A stretch of DNA of 64,000 nt, from the NCBI RefSeq assembly GCF_001282625.1, contig NZ_CTEJ01000002.1:1056501-1120500 (forward strand), read 5' to 3'. This DNA comes from Lascolabacillus massiliensis (GTDB lineage: Bacteria; Bacteroidota; Bacteroidia; Bacteroidales; Dysgonomonadaceae). The number at the start of each line of letters is the position of its first letter. Position 1 is the stretch's first letter. Shown here in pieces: positions 26,210-34,181 of the stretch. The translations under genes and the position numbers were made by a program. Under the pieces are notes generated by a model. The model did not search any database. It was not told the origin of the DNA and saw only the letters and a list, made by a program, of their open reading frames with translations.

Positions 26210-26241
26210 CAAAAGTAAGATATAAAAAATCATTATGCAAC
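26210..26241 (-). promoter_or_regulatory. Candidate promoter of susC2
   Basis: Read on the minus strand, GTTG (26238-26241) is followed after 20 bases by TACTTTTG (26210-26217). The -7 box matches TAnnTTTG; the -33 box is one base off TTTG. Confidence 0.4.
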
Positions 26242-26342
26242 TTTTTAACCGCGTAACTAACATTTTTGATGCCTAATCGAGGTTATCTATGAAAAATGGT
26301 AAGACAAAATACTAATAGCAGAATTTACTTATTAAGGTCTAC

Positions 26343-26375
26343 AAAAAAATAAGACTGCCCCGAAGAGCAGTCTTA
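26343..26375 (-). terminator. Terminator of SusCD module 3
   Basis: TAAGACTGC (26350-26358) and GCAGTCTTA (26367-26375) pair perfectly. On the minus strand two more pairs close a TTCG tetraloop, and the stem is followed by seven T. It lies 21 bases past the susD3 stop. Confidence 0.88.
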
Positions 26376-26395
26376 CAAAATAATAATAATGATGT

Positions 26396-27997
26396 TTAAT
26401 TCCAGCCGGCATTTTGTTGACTTGCAATCTTTGGATTGGAAGATATCTCAGATAGTGGTATTGGAAAAATATATCTCCTATCCTCGAAATTAAAACCTGC
26501 TGTTTTTATTATCTCTGGATCTACGACTCCTGAAGCCGGGTCATATGATTCTGTTTTCATACTACCCCATGAAGCTTTATCGGGAATGCCGGCTTTTCCA
26601 TCCTTACTTTTAATTGCATATTTGCTGTCGTACGTTAAACGATGTATATCCGGCCAACGTCTACCTTCAGCAAGAAACTCAATTTCTCTCTCCTTAAGTA
26701 TGGCGTCCATCAACTCATCAACATTTGCAAATGATGAAAGTGTGAACTGTAACTCAGGATCTGTTACAGCTCTGTTTCGTACTGCATTAAGCAGATCTAC
26801 AGCTTTTTGAGTAACTCCGTTCTGACGTGCTTCAGCCTCGGCGTAATTAAGCAAAACTTCTGCATAACGAATTACCGGTGTCCAGTCATCCATAACAGTA
26901 CCTGCACGGTATTTCCAAGACCAGAATGCATTAACACTTCCATACTGAGCTCTTTTCAAAAGCTGCTCACGCCTAAGATCGCTTTCAAGCCAATAATCAG
27001 CATTAATGATAATAGGACTTACGGCAACCAAACTGCGCACTGTTGAATAGAATTGTGAAAGTGAACCGTTATTTGTTGCGTTATCCAATGCACTGTTTTC
27101 AATTGAAAATATTGACTCACTGTTACCACTGTTGTTAACAAATGGACCTTCTGGCTCGGCTGTTAATGCATAACCTCCAATTGGACTTGTGAAAGGTGCT
27201 GTTGCACTTACTATCTTATTTGATTCAGCAATTACATTTGACCAATTACCCATATGCTGATACACTCTGGCTTTTAAAGCTATGGCAGCACCTTTGGTTG
27301 CACGTGATATTTTCAAACCACCAGATCTTGTTGCTGCAAGATTCTGTTCTGCAAATTCAAGATCTTCAAGTATCTGACTATATGTTTCAGCCACTGTTGC
27401 TCTTCCTGCTTCTTTTGCCTCCTCTACTTTTTCAATTGTATTGATAGGAACAGTACTGATTGGAACACCATAATGCGAAGCATCAGCAGTAGCTGCATAA
27501 GGAAGTGCAAAATAAACTAACAGTTCATGAAACCCAAGGGCTCTTAAAAAACGCACTTCTGCTTCTCCATCCAACGCCTCTTCTTGTGTCAATACACCGT
27601 TTTCTGCAGCAGTTCTGAGACCTTCAATTACAATATTAATTTTATTTATCATTTGATAAGTACACTCCCAGTGAGCCTGACCATTTGGAGATGACACATT
27701 ATAATCTCCATTATATGTTACGGCGAAAAACTGCTGTACATTTACCATAAGTTCACCCTTCATATCACCCTGCTCAACAGAAGCAGCGCCGAATGGATAA
27801 CCTCTTCTTTGGTTATTACCCGGGTAATAACCGCTCTGAGCCGCATCATAACAGCCAATAATAGCTAATTCACATCTATCGGCTGTCGCAAATGCCACAT
27901 CATAGGGTATAGCATCTTTCTGATCAAGATTAATTGCCTGATCAGTACAGCTGAAAAGCAATGCCACACAAAATAAAATAGATAATATATTTTTCAT
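26396..27997 (-). CDS. SusD/RagB-family outer-membrane lipoprotein 3
   Basis: The 533-residue protein has a lipoprotein signal (CVALLFSC, Cys17) followed by TDQAINLDQKDAIPYD. The SusD helix EAEVRFLRALGFHELLVYFALPYA is present, as is the closing RFIFPIPLSEI-like RRYIFPIPLSEISSNP with a final NAGWN. An EREIEFLAEGRRWPDIHRL block is typical of the family. It lies 30 bases after susC3 and is the last gene before a strong terminator, so module 3 is a plain SusC-SusD pair. Confidence 0.94.
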   Translation of the reverse strand: MKNILSILFCVALLFSCTDQAINLDQKDAIPYDVAFATADRCELAIIGCYDAAQSGYYPGNNQRRGYPFGAASVEQGDMKGELMVNVQQFFAVTYNGDYNVSSPNGQAHWECTYQMINKINIVIEGLRTAAENGVLTQEEALDGEAEVRFLRALGFHELLVYFALPYAATADASHYGVPISTVPINTIEKVEEAKEAGRATVAETYSQILEDLEFAEQNLAATRSGGLKISRATKGAAIALKARVYQHMGNWSNVIAESNKIVSATAPFTSPIGGYALTAEPEGPFVNNSGNSESIFSIENSALDNATNNGSLSQFYSTVRSLVAVSPIIINADYWLESDLRREQLLKRAQYGSVNAFWSWKYRAGTVMDDWTPVIRYAEVLLNYAEAEARQNGVTQKAVDLLNAVRNRAVTDPELQFTLSSFANVDELMDAILKEREIEFLAEGRRWPDIHRLTYDSKYAIKSKDGKAGIPDKASWGSMKTESYDPASGVVDPEIIKTAGFNFEDRRYIFPIPLSEISSNPKIASQQNAGWN

Positions 27998-28027
27998 ATT
28001 ACATCTGTATTTTCGTTAAACATTTAA

Positions 28028-31000
28028 TTAAAAACCAATATTCAAGCCAAAGACTACAGTTCTTTGCTGAGGATTACCATTCCAGTCAACTCCCGGAACA
28101 ACAGTATAACCTTCAGGATCTAAACCTGTGTATTTTGTGAAAGTTGCTAAATTCTGACCCTGTACATAAACTCTAACTCTCTCAACCCAAAGCTGTTTGC
28201 ATATTTCCTGAGGTACGTTATATCCAACTGCCAGGTTCTGAAGTTTAAGAAAATCCCCATCTTCGATCCATCGTGACATACCTTCACCTGTTCTGTTAAT
28301 GAATGCTCCTTTTCCGTACCACAATTTTGGAACATCTCCATTACCCGGATTCTCTACACTTTGCCATCTGTTCAATATTTCTTTACTGCTGTTTGTGAAG
28401 CCTTGATCTAGCATATCTCTGCGAGTAACATTAGCAATTTTGTTACCTCCTGAAAAGCGGAAGAAAATATTGAAATCGAAATTTTCAATGGTAAATGTAT
28501 TGTCCCATCCACCAAACCATGATGGAAGTGAATTGCCAAGTATAAACTTATCCTCTTCAACCAGGTTATCAGTTTGACTTAAATCTGTCGGATTACTTGG
28601 ATTATAGGCATAATATCTTGAATCAGTTATATTACCCTGAACTATTGATCCATCCTTTTTGTAATACATGGGGTTACCATTACTCATATTTACCCCTGCA
28701 TATTTATAACCCCATAAAGCATTCACCGATTCACCCTCACGAAGTATATAGTGTTCATAAGGTATATCATTCACTAATGTTACAACTTTGCTTTTCTGTG
28801 TTGAAAAATTGAAAGCAGTTTTCCAGATAAAATCGCTTCTCTGAATTATATTACCTCCTACTTCTAACTCTATGCCACTATTTTCTATTTGACCATAGTT
28901 TTGTGCAATTTCATTCCATGGAATACCCAATGATGGAGGAGTAGGAACATCTAAAACAATGTCACTGTTGTCTTTTTGCCAATAAGCAAAAACCAGGTTA
29001 AATCTGTTATGCATAAAACCGGCATCAAAACCAAAGTCAAGTATTTTTTGCTTTTCCCATCTCAGTGCAGGATTACCTGCCTGATAATATGCAATACCTG
29101 CCTGATCTCCATATTTTTGACCAGCGAAAATATCCTGGAACATGAAGTCGCCCGAAAGTCTGTCATTTCCAACTTCTGCAAAACTACCTCTTATGCGCAG
29201 ATCACTAATAACATCGTTTATTGGGCTTTCGCTCCAGAAATTCATTGCTGAAATTCTGAATGCAGCAGATCCTCCATAGAATGTACCCCAGCGATTATCT
29301 CTGTGCAGATTTGAAATACCATCACGACGAACAGATCCGCCAATATAGAGCATGCTTTTGTAATTGTAATTTGCACGGAAAATATATGAAGCCAAACCGT
29401 TTGTAGTAACACTACCTCCTGAACTCTGGGTTACATATGTGTCAGAAATAATCTCATCTACAAAGAATGGATCAGAAAAATCACGAGCTCCCGCAGTGAA
29501 ACGATTATATGTATAATTTGTCCACTCAGCAACTGCCGTTGCATCTAAATTGTGAGATCCAAATGATTTGTTGAAACTTAAAATATTCTGGAAATTCCAG
29601 CGCTGTCTCTTTATAGAAGATCTGTTTATAAGTCCCTTATAACCAAAACCATCTCCCGACTCTGGTTTCCAAACATAGCTATCGTCAATTAAATTTACAT
29701 CAGCACCTACAAGCATTCTATATGTAAGCCAGCTTACAGGCTTTATATCAATATTTGCAGTTGGAAGCAACCTGTACGAGATATTTGATTGTCTGTTATT
29801 CTTCAATACCCATACTATATTTGGAATAGTATTTTCGATTGTACGCAGGTTTGGACCCTTTGCGAGTGACTTACGATCGGAAGGATCTATGTTGTATCCG
29901 GTTGGGTCATCAGGATTGTAAACTGCCACGTTTGGCAACATCCTTGAACTTGCATACATATTGTCACTAATTGAGTTTGTACCTTTAACAGGACCTGCAT
30001 TTACCTGATTGGATGCATTAAGAGAAAATCCTGCAGAAAGATAATCTTTCAGGAATTTATGTTCAGCTCTTGCATAAAAGGTGTACCTGTTATAACTATT
30101 GTTAATTGCAAGACCTTTCTGATCTGTAAACCCTGCAGACATAAAGTATTGTGTCTGTGGGGAAGCACCTGATATTGATACAGTATGACTATGCTGGAAT
30201 CCTGTTCTGAAAACATGATCATACCAGTTTACGTCTGTACCTCTTTCATCCATATTAGCCTGAGGATTTCCTCCGGCATTTGTATACTTTTCATTTGCAA
30301 TAGTAACAAATTCCTCGGCGTTTAGCAGATCGTAAAGCTTTGCAGCTTTTGACCAGCCCATCCAAGAGTCATAAGATATTTTTGCTGCACCCTGTTTTCC
30401 CTGTTTTGTAGTAATCAAAACAACACCATTAGCAGCACGTGAACCATAGATAGCTGTTGCAGCTCCATCTTTTAAAATCTCGAAAGATTCGATATCCGAA
30501 GGGTTGATGTCTGCAAGAGCATTATTATTAGAATAAGAGTAGCCTACGTTACCTGAAGTTACGGGAACTCCATTAATTACATAGAGAGGTGCATTTGATG
30601 AGGAGATTGTTCCCACGCCTCTGATTATTACTCTTGGTGCTTGAGTAACATCGCCTGAAGGTGAAATAACCTGTACACCAGAAGCTCTACCTGCCATTTG
30701 CTGCATAAAGCTTGGAGATGCTTTTGAAGCTAAATCATCTCCTCTGATTTGAGAAATGGAACTGGTAACATCTCTTTTTCTTTGTGTACCATAACCAACA
30801 ACAACAACCTCATCCAGCTGCTCCGTATCACTTGTTAACACAACTCTTACCTGGGAACTCACAGCAACTTCTTCTGTTATGTATCCTACATAAGAAACCA
30901 CGAGAGTACCTCCGACTGGTGCGGTCAGCGTAAAATTACCATCTATATCAGTAACTGTTCCCTGATAGGTGCCTTTAATTAATATGGTGGCTCCTATAAC

Positions 31001-31108
31001 CGGTTCACCTGATTCATCCACAACGATTCCTCGAACTTGTGTCTGAGCCATCAGAATCCCCACCCCTGTAAAGAGCAGGGTAAAAAACAAAATAAGCTTT
31101 CTTTTCAT
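28028..31108 (-). CDS. SusC/RagA TonB-linked outer-membrane transporter 3
   Basis: The 1026-residue protein has a signal peptide (1-21, ending MAQ), a regulatory-like domain (24-95) and TonB-box-like LDEVVVVGYG (98-107). The plug has APLYVINGVPV and DGAATAIYGSRAANGVVLITTK, and the barrel ends VFGLNIGF. There is no STN domain. The start region (AGTTGAGTTTATG on the minus strand) is identical to that of susC1. A possible promoter lies at 31285-31314, about 170 bases upstream. The locus has no glycoside hydrolase, protease or regulator next to it. Confidence 0.95.
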   Translation of the reverse strand: MKRKLILFFTLLFTGVGILMAQTQVRGIVVDESGEPVIGATILIKGTYQGTVTDIDGNFTLTAPVGGTLVVSYVGYITEEVAVSSQVRVVLTSDTEQLDEVVVVGYGTQRKRDVTSSISQIRGDDLASKASPSFMQQMAGRASGVQVISPSGDVTQAPRVIIRGVGTISSSNAPLYVINGVPVTSGNVGYSYSNNNALADINPSDIESFEILKDGAATAIYGSRAANGVVLITTKQGKQGAAKISYDSWMGWSKAAKLYDLLNAEEFVTIANEKYTNAGGNPQANMDERGTDVNWYDHVFRTGFQHSHTVSISGASPQTQYFMSAGFTDQKGLAINNSYNRYTFYARAEHKFLKDYLSAGFSLNASNQVNAGPVKGTNSISDNMYASSRMLPNVAVYNPDDPTGYNIDPSDRKSLAKGPNLRTIENTIPNIVWVLKNNRQSNISYRLLPTANIDIKPVSWLTYRMLVGADVNLIDDSYVWKPESGDGFGYKGLINRSSIKRQRWNFQNILSFNKSFGSHNLDATAVAEWTNYTYNRFTAGARDFSDPFFVDEIISDTYVTQSSGGSVTTNGLASYIFRANYNYKSMLYIGGSVRRDGISNLHRDNRWGTFYGGSAAFRISAMNFWSESPINDVISDLRIRGSFAEVGNDRLSGDFMFQDIFAGQKYGDQAGIAYYQAGNPALRWEKQKILDFGFDAGFMHNRFNLVFAYWQKDNSDIVLDVPTPPSLGIPWNEIAQNYGQIENSGIELEVGGNIIQRSDFIWKTAFNFSTQKSKVVTLVNDIPYEHYILREGESVNALWGYKYAGVNMSNGNPMYYKKDGSIVQGNITDSRYYAYNPSNPTDLSQTDNLVEEDKFILGNSLPSWFGGWDNTFTIENFDFNIFFRFSGGNKIANVTRRDMLDQGFTNSSKEILNRWQSVENPGNGDVPKLWYGKGAFINRTGEGMSRWIEDGDFLKLQNLAVGYNVPQEICKQLWVERVRVYVQGQNLATFTKYTGLDPEGYTVVPGVDWNGNPQQRTVVFGLNIGF

Positions 31109-31284
31109 AAACTCAACTTTTAAAATTATATACTATTCTTTAGGGATATATATTTAAATCTTAAATGTAATTTTCTCGGAAAAGGGATTAACAAAGTCTT
31201 TCAATTAACTAACCAGAGAGTGATTAATTGCATAACCAGTTATTATATTATTTTTAACCTTTAAATTAATATATATTATTTTTG

Positions 31285-31314
31285 CAAATATATAACATTT
31301 ATTCAAACTGCAAC
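31285..31314 (-). promoter_or_regulatory. Candidate promoter of susC3
   Basis: Minus-strand GTTG (31311-31314) and TATATTTG (31285-31292) are 18 bases apart. As at susC2, the -7 box is consensus and the -33 box is GTTG in place of TTTG. The leader would be about 170 bases. Confidence 0.4.
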
Positions 31315-31483
31315 ACTTTCTAAATAATATTTTATATTTATTTCTATTTTCATCGTTTTTCAGGCCATTTTTTTTCATTTTAAAGCTTAATCATAAACCC
31401 AGGCAAACAACCTACAAGTATTGTAATGATTTAACGGCAATATTTAATCTTAACATTTCCTAATTTGATCTGATATTATAGAT

Positions 31484-31512
31484 ACAAAAAAAGCAGCCCG
31501 AAAAGGCTGCTT
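31484..31512 (-). terminator. Terminator of the FKBP gene pair
   Basis: AAGCAGCC (31491-31498) and GGCTGCTT (31505-31512) pair over 8 bases with a 6-base loop. On the minus strand a T-run follows. It lies 40 bases after the stop at 31552. Confidence 0.85.
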
Positions 31513-31551
31513 CATTATAAAAGCTTATTTTACTAAAACTGATATTTCTTA

Positions 31552-32562
31552 TTATTCAATGCCTAATAATTCAACTTCAAAAATAAGGTTTGAGAAAGGT
31601 TTTATTGAACCTCTGTCCGAAGAACCGTAAGCTAAGTCATAAGGAATATAAAGTTTCCATTTTGAACCTACAGGCATAAGCTGAAGAGCTTCGGTCCATC
31701 CTGCAATAACCTGAGTTACTCCGAAAGTTGCAGGTTCACCTCTTTCCACACTACTGTCGAAAACGCTTCCATCAATCAACGTTCCATGATAGTGCACTTT
31801 AACTCTATCACTTACTGTAGGAGTTGCACCTTTTCCTTCTTTAATAACTTCATACTGCAATCCGCTAGGCAGAGTAACCACTCCTTCTCTTGATCCATTT
31901 TCCGACATAAATGCATCACCCTGAGCAATTTCATCCTGATACTGTTCTTTAAGCTCTTCTTCCTGACGCTTCATCTGTGCTTCCTGAGCTTTCTCCATTT
32001 CTGTCTGTATCAAATTATTTGCATCAAGTTTATTGATTGCAAGTTCCTGATTCTTCAATGTTGAGATCAGACCAGCAAGTAACTGATCACTATTTGCTTT
32101 TTGATCCGAGTTTTCACCATAGACCATAGAGTTAAACTGTGGCAGAAGCTGCTGTGAAAACTGTACACCTATACTTAATCCATGTGCATAGGGAGATTTT
32201 TCATCAAGACTAATAGCCTCTTTCATACCTTTGATGAATTCATTTAATCTTGGTCCGTTAACTTTATTAATTGAATCAATTTTTGCTGCCTTCTCTGCAA
32301 GTAAAGCAGCTTTTTCTGTTGAATCTGCCGCAGCGATCCTCAATTGATAATCATACTCAATGTCTGATGTACTTAAAAGAACACCAGCCTGCTCAAGAAA
32401 TTGTGCTAATCCCTGATCAGCCATTGTAACTCCATAAGCATAAGAAACACTGTCAACAGAATTTTTCAAGGAGGTCTTTGGAGTAGATGCTCCTCCGCAG
32501 GAGATCATCATAACCGCCAAAACTGCTAATGCACTAAAAGTGCCTAAAATTGTTTTCTTCAT
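31552..32562 (-). CDS. FKBP-type peptidyl-prolyl isomerase, lipoprotein
   Basis: The 336-residue protein has a lipoprotein signal (LAVMMISC, Cys22) and a helical N-terminal FKBP_N-type dimerisation region with a long charged helix (about 190-210). The C-terminal FKBP domain (about 225-336) has VKVHYHGTLIDGSVFDSS, VIAGWTEALQLMPVGSKW and YIPYDLAYG, the usual active-site residues. It should fold proteins in the periplasm or at the outer membrane. It lies 32 bases after a second, shorter FKBP gene and probably shares its transcript. Confidence 0.92.
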   Translation of the reverse strand: MKKTILGTFSALAVLAVMMISCGGASTPKTSLKNSVDSVSYAYGVTMADQGLAQFLEQAGVLLSTSDIEYDYQLRIAAADSTEKAALLAEKAAKIDSINKVNGPRLNEFIKGMKEAISLDEKSPYAHGLSIGVQFSQQLLPQFNSMVYGENSDQKANSDQLLAGLISTLKNQELAINKLDANNLIQTEMEKAQEAQMKRQEEELKEQYQDEIAQGDAFMSENGSREGVVTLPSGLQYEVIKEGKGATPTVSDRVKVHYHGTLIDGSVFDSSVERGEPATFGVTQVIAGWTEALQLMPVGSKWKLYIPYDLAYGSSDRGSIKPFSNLIFEVELLGIE

Positions 32563-32594
32563 TTTACTTAATATTATTATATGTATTTTTTTTA

Positions 32595-33179
32595 CTATAC
32601 AATTCCCAATAATTCCACGTCAAATATCAGAGTTGTATTTGGCTCAATTGAACCACCCGCTCCCTGCTTTCCATAGGCAAGATCTGAAGGAATATATAAT
32701 CTCCATTTTGAGCCAACGGACATAAGCTGAAGTGCTTCAACCCATCCTTTTATGACCTGATTTACTCCAAAAACAGCCGGCTGACCACGCTGTACTGAGC
32801 TATCAAATACTGTACCATCAATAAGTGTACCATGGTAGTGGCATTTAACCTTGTCTGTAGCTTTGGGAATTGCACCATCACCTTCGTTAATTACTTCATA
32901 TTGTAACCCGCTTGGTAATGTTACAACACCTTCTCGCTTTTTATTTTCTTCCAGGAAAGCTTTTCCTGCTTCCAGATTCTTATTCAGCATCTCGTCTTGT
33001 TGTTTGGTGAAATAGTCCTGTAATATCTGATTTGCTTCTTGTGGAGACATTGAAGGAGTTTTGTTATCCATGATCTCTGTGAAGGCTTTTACAAAGGAAT
33101 CAACATCTATATTTTTGAGTCCTGAATTCATTAGGTTTGAGGCCATACTCATACCCAATGCATAACTTAATTTGTCCAT
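32595..33179 (-). CDS. FKBP-type peptidyl-prolyl isomerase, no signal peptide
   Basis: The 194-residue protein has an N-terminal helical domain (1-75) and a C-terminal FKBP domain (about 85-194) with VKCHYHGTLIDGTVFDSS, VIKGWVEALQLMSVGSKW and YIPSDLAYG. The two neighbouring FKBP domains are close paralogues. The lack of a signal peptide means this one is probably cytoplasmic. Its -7 box (33208-33215) is embedded in a palindrome (33202-33219). Confidence 0.92.
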   Translation of the reverse strand: MDKLSYALGMSMASNLMNSGLKNIDVDSFVKAFTEIMDNKTPSMSPQEANQILQDYFTKQQDEMLNKNLEAGKAFLEENKKREGVVTLPSGLQYEVINEGDGAIPKATDKVKCHYHGTLIDGTVFDSSVQRGQPAVFGVNQVIKGWVEALQLMSVGSKWRLYIPSDLAYGKQGAGGSIEPNTTLIFDVELLGIV

Positions 33180-33201
33180 TAATATATTTACTTTTCGAAT
33201 T

Positions 33202-33219
33202 ATCGTACAAAAGTACGAT
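33202..33219 (-). promoter_or_regulatory. Palindrome overlapping the -7 box of the FKBP operon
   Basis: ATCGTAC and GTACGAT are perfect 7-base inverted arms around AAAA. The minus-strand -7 box TACTTTTG (33208-33215) lies inside it, about 29 bases before the ATG at 33179. A bound repressor would cover the promoter directly. No -33 TTTG is visible. Confidence 0.5.
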
Positions 33220-33257
33220 TTAAATTATAAATAGAGTATGTTTAACTCGTAAAATGT

Positions 33258-33286
33258 TTTGATCTTGGTATAAAAAGCTATATTTG
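33258..33286 (+). promoter_or_regulatory. Candidate promoter of the sirtuin gene
   Basis: TTTG (33258-33261) and TATATTTG (33279-33286) are 17 bases apart, slightly shorter than the usual 19. A purine-rich AAAAAGAGGT stands 8 bases before the ATG. Confidence 0.5.
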
Positions 33287-33308
33287 AGATAAAAAGAGGT
33301 AAAAAACT

Positions 33309-33998
33309 ATGAAAAAGAGATTGGTGGTTCTAACTGGTGCAGGTATGAGCGCAGAAAGTGGTATCTCTACTTTCAGAGATTCTGGGGGACTGTGGGATAA
33401 ATATCCAGTGGAACAGGTTGCAACTCCCGAAGGTTTCAGGGCAAATCCTGAATTGGTACTTAACTTTTATAATATCAGGAGACGTGAACTTCTTTCTGTG
33501 AAACCTAATGAGGGACATTATGGACTGGTGGACCTGGAAAAACATTTTGAAGTTAATATTATTACTCAAAACATTGATAATCTGCATGAACAGGCAGGTA
33601 GCTCATCTGTTATTCATCTTCATGGCGAATTGATGAAATCACGGTCTACGGCTGATGAGTCGCTAGTCTATGATATTGACCCTGAAAAATGTGAAATTCT
33701 TTTAGGTGATACATGCGAGAAGGGTTCTCAGTTACGTCCTCACATAGTTTGGTTTGGAGAGATGGTCCCTATGATGTCAGTCGCTGAAGAAATCACCCGT
33801 AAAGCTGATATATTTGTAATTATTGGCACTTCAATGAATGTTTATCCGGCAGCCGGTCTGCTTCATGACGTAAAGTATGACACCCCTGTTTATCTTATTG
33901 ACCCTAAAGATGTAAATACCGGAAGAAGAGACATACATCATATCAGAATGGGAGCTTCAGAAGGTGTGAAGGAATTAAAGAAAATTCTGTTAACATAA
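33309..33998 (+). CDS. NAD-dependent protein deacylase (sirtuin, CobB-like)
   Basis: Sirtuins remove acyl groups from lysines using NAD. The 229-residue protein has GAGMSAESGISTFR (10-23), TQNIDNLH (86-93), catalytic His105 in HLHG, and GTSMNVYPAAGLL. FYNIRR (53-58) contains Tyr54-x-x-Arg57, the pair that in SIRT5/CobB prefers succinyl or malonyl groups. The zinc site is degenerate: the first Cys pair is absent (SRSTADES at 111-118) and only Cys128 and Cys136 remain, which suggests a zinc-free fold as in other Bacteroidota sirtuins. It has its own candidate promoter and is divergent from the FKBP genes. Confidence 0.92.
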   Translation: MKKRLVVLTGAGMSAESGISTFRDSGGLWDKYPVEQVATPEGFRANPELVLNFYNIRRRELLSVKPNEGHYGLVDLEKHFEVNIITQNIDNLHEQAGSSSVIHLHGELMKSRSTADESLVYDIDPEKCEILLGDTCEKGSQLRPHIVWFGEMVPMMSVAEEITRKADIFVIIGTSMNVYPAAGLLHDVKYDTPVYLIDPKDVNTGRRDIHHIRMGASEGVKELKKILLT

Positions 33999-34019
33999 AT
34001 TGCACTTTAATGTTTCTTT

Positions 34020-34120
34020 CAACACTCTTTGTTCTTGGATTCTTTTATTTTAAAAGAAGATCATAAGAGCGAAGTAAGTATGAGGTGTGAGTAAGTACTT
34101 TTTGAGAGTGTTGTTTTTTT
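34020..34120 (+). terminator. Possible branched terminator between sirtuin gene and mutS
   Basis: CAACACTCT (34020-34028) and AGAGTGTTG (34105-34113) pair perfectly, enclosing a ~76-base loop that contains its own stem (TTCTTTT/AAAAGAA), and eight T follow the outer stem. It overlaps the mutS promoter. The large loop makes a simple terminator doubtful. Confidence 0.4.
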
Positions 34121-34130
34121 TGTATTTTTG
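34101..34130 (+). promoter_or_regulatory. Candidate promoter of mutS
   Basis: TTTG (34101-34104) and TATTTTTG (34123-34130) are 18 bases apart. The transcript would start about 45 bases before the GTG. Confidence 0.55.
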
Positions 34131-34181
34131 ATTTGAAATAGCGGCAACTAAGCCTGCTTAAATTAACTTGATTTGTAGCTT

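Larger units (their letters stand above)
25823..26395. other. Long leader and control region of susC2
   Basis: This 570-base AT-rich region has no gene. From right to left it holds the terminator of susD3 (26343-26375), a candidate promoter (GTTG at 26238-26241, TACTTTTG at 26210-26217 on the minus strand, 20 bases apart), a perfect 8-bp hairpin at the expected transcript start (26188-26206), and two more -7-like boxes closer to susC2 (26013-26020 TATATTTG, 25881-25888 TAGATTTG). Confidence 0.5.
31109..31551. other. Upstream region of susC3
   Basis: About 440 AT-rich bases with no gene. A candidate promoter is at 31285-31314, and the terminator of the FKBP gene lies at the right end (31484-31512). 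The stretch 31315-31480 shows nothing I can interpret. Confidence 0.55.

Noticed and set aside
15558-31108. Similar susC 5' regions as a mobile repeat
   Set aside because: The similarity is limited to the protein-coding N-terminal domain and start site; no terminal repeats, target duplications or transposase are present.
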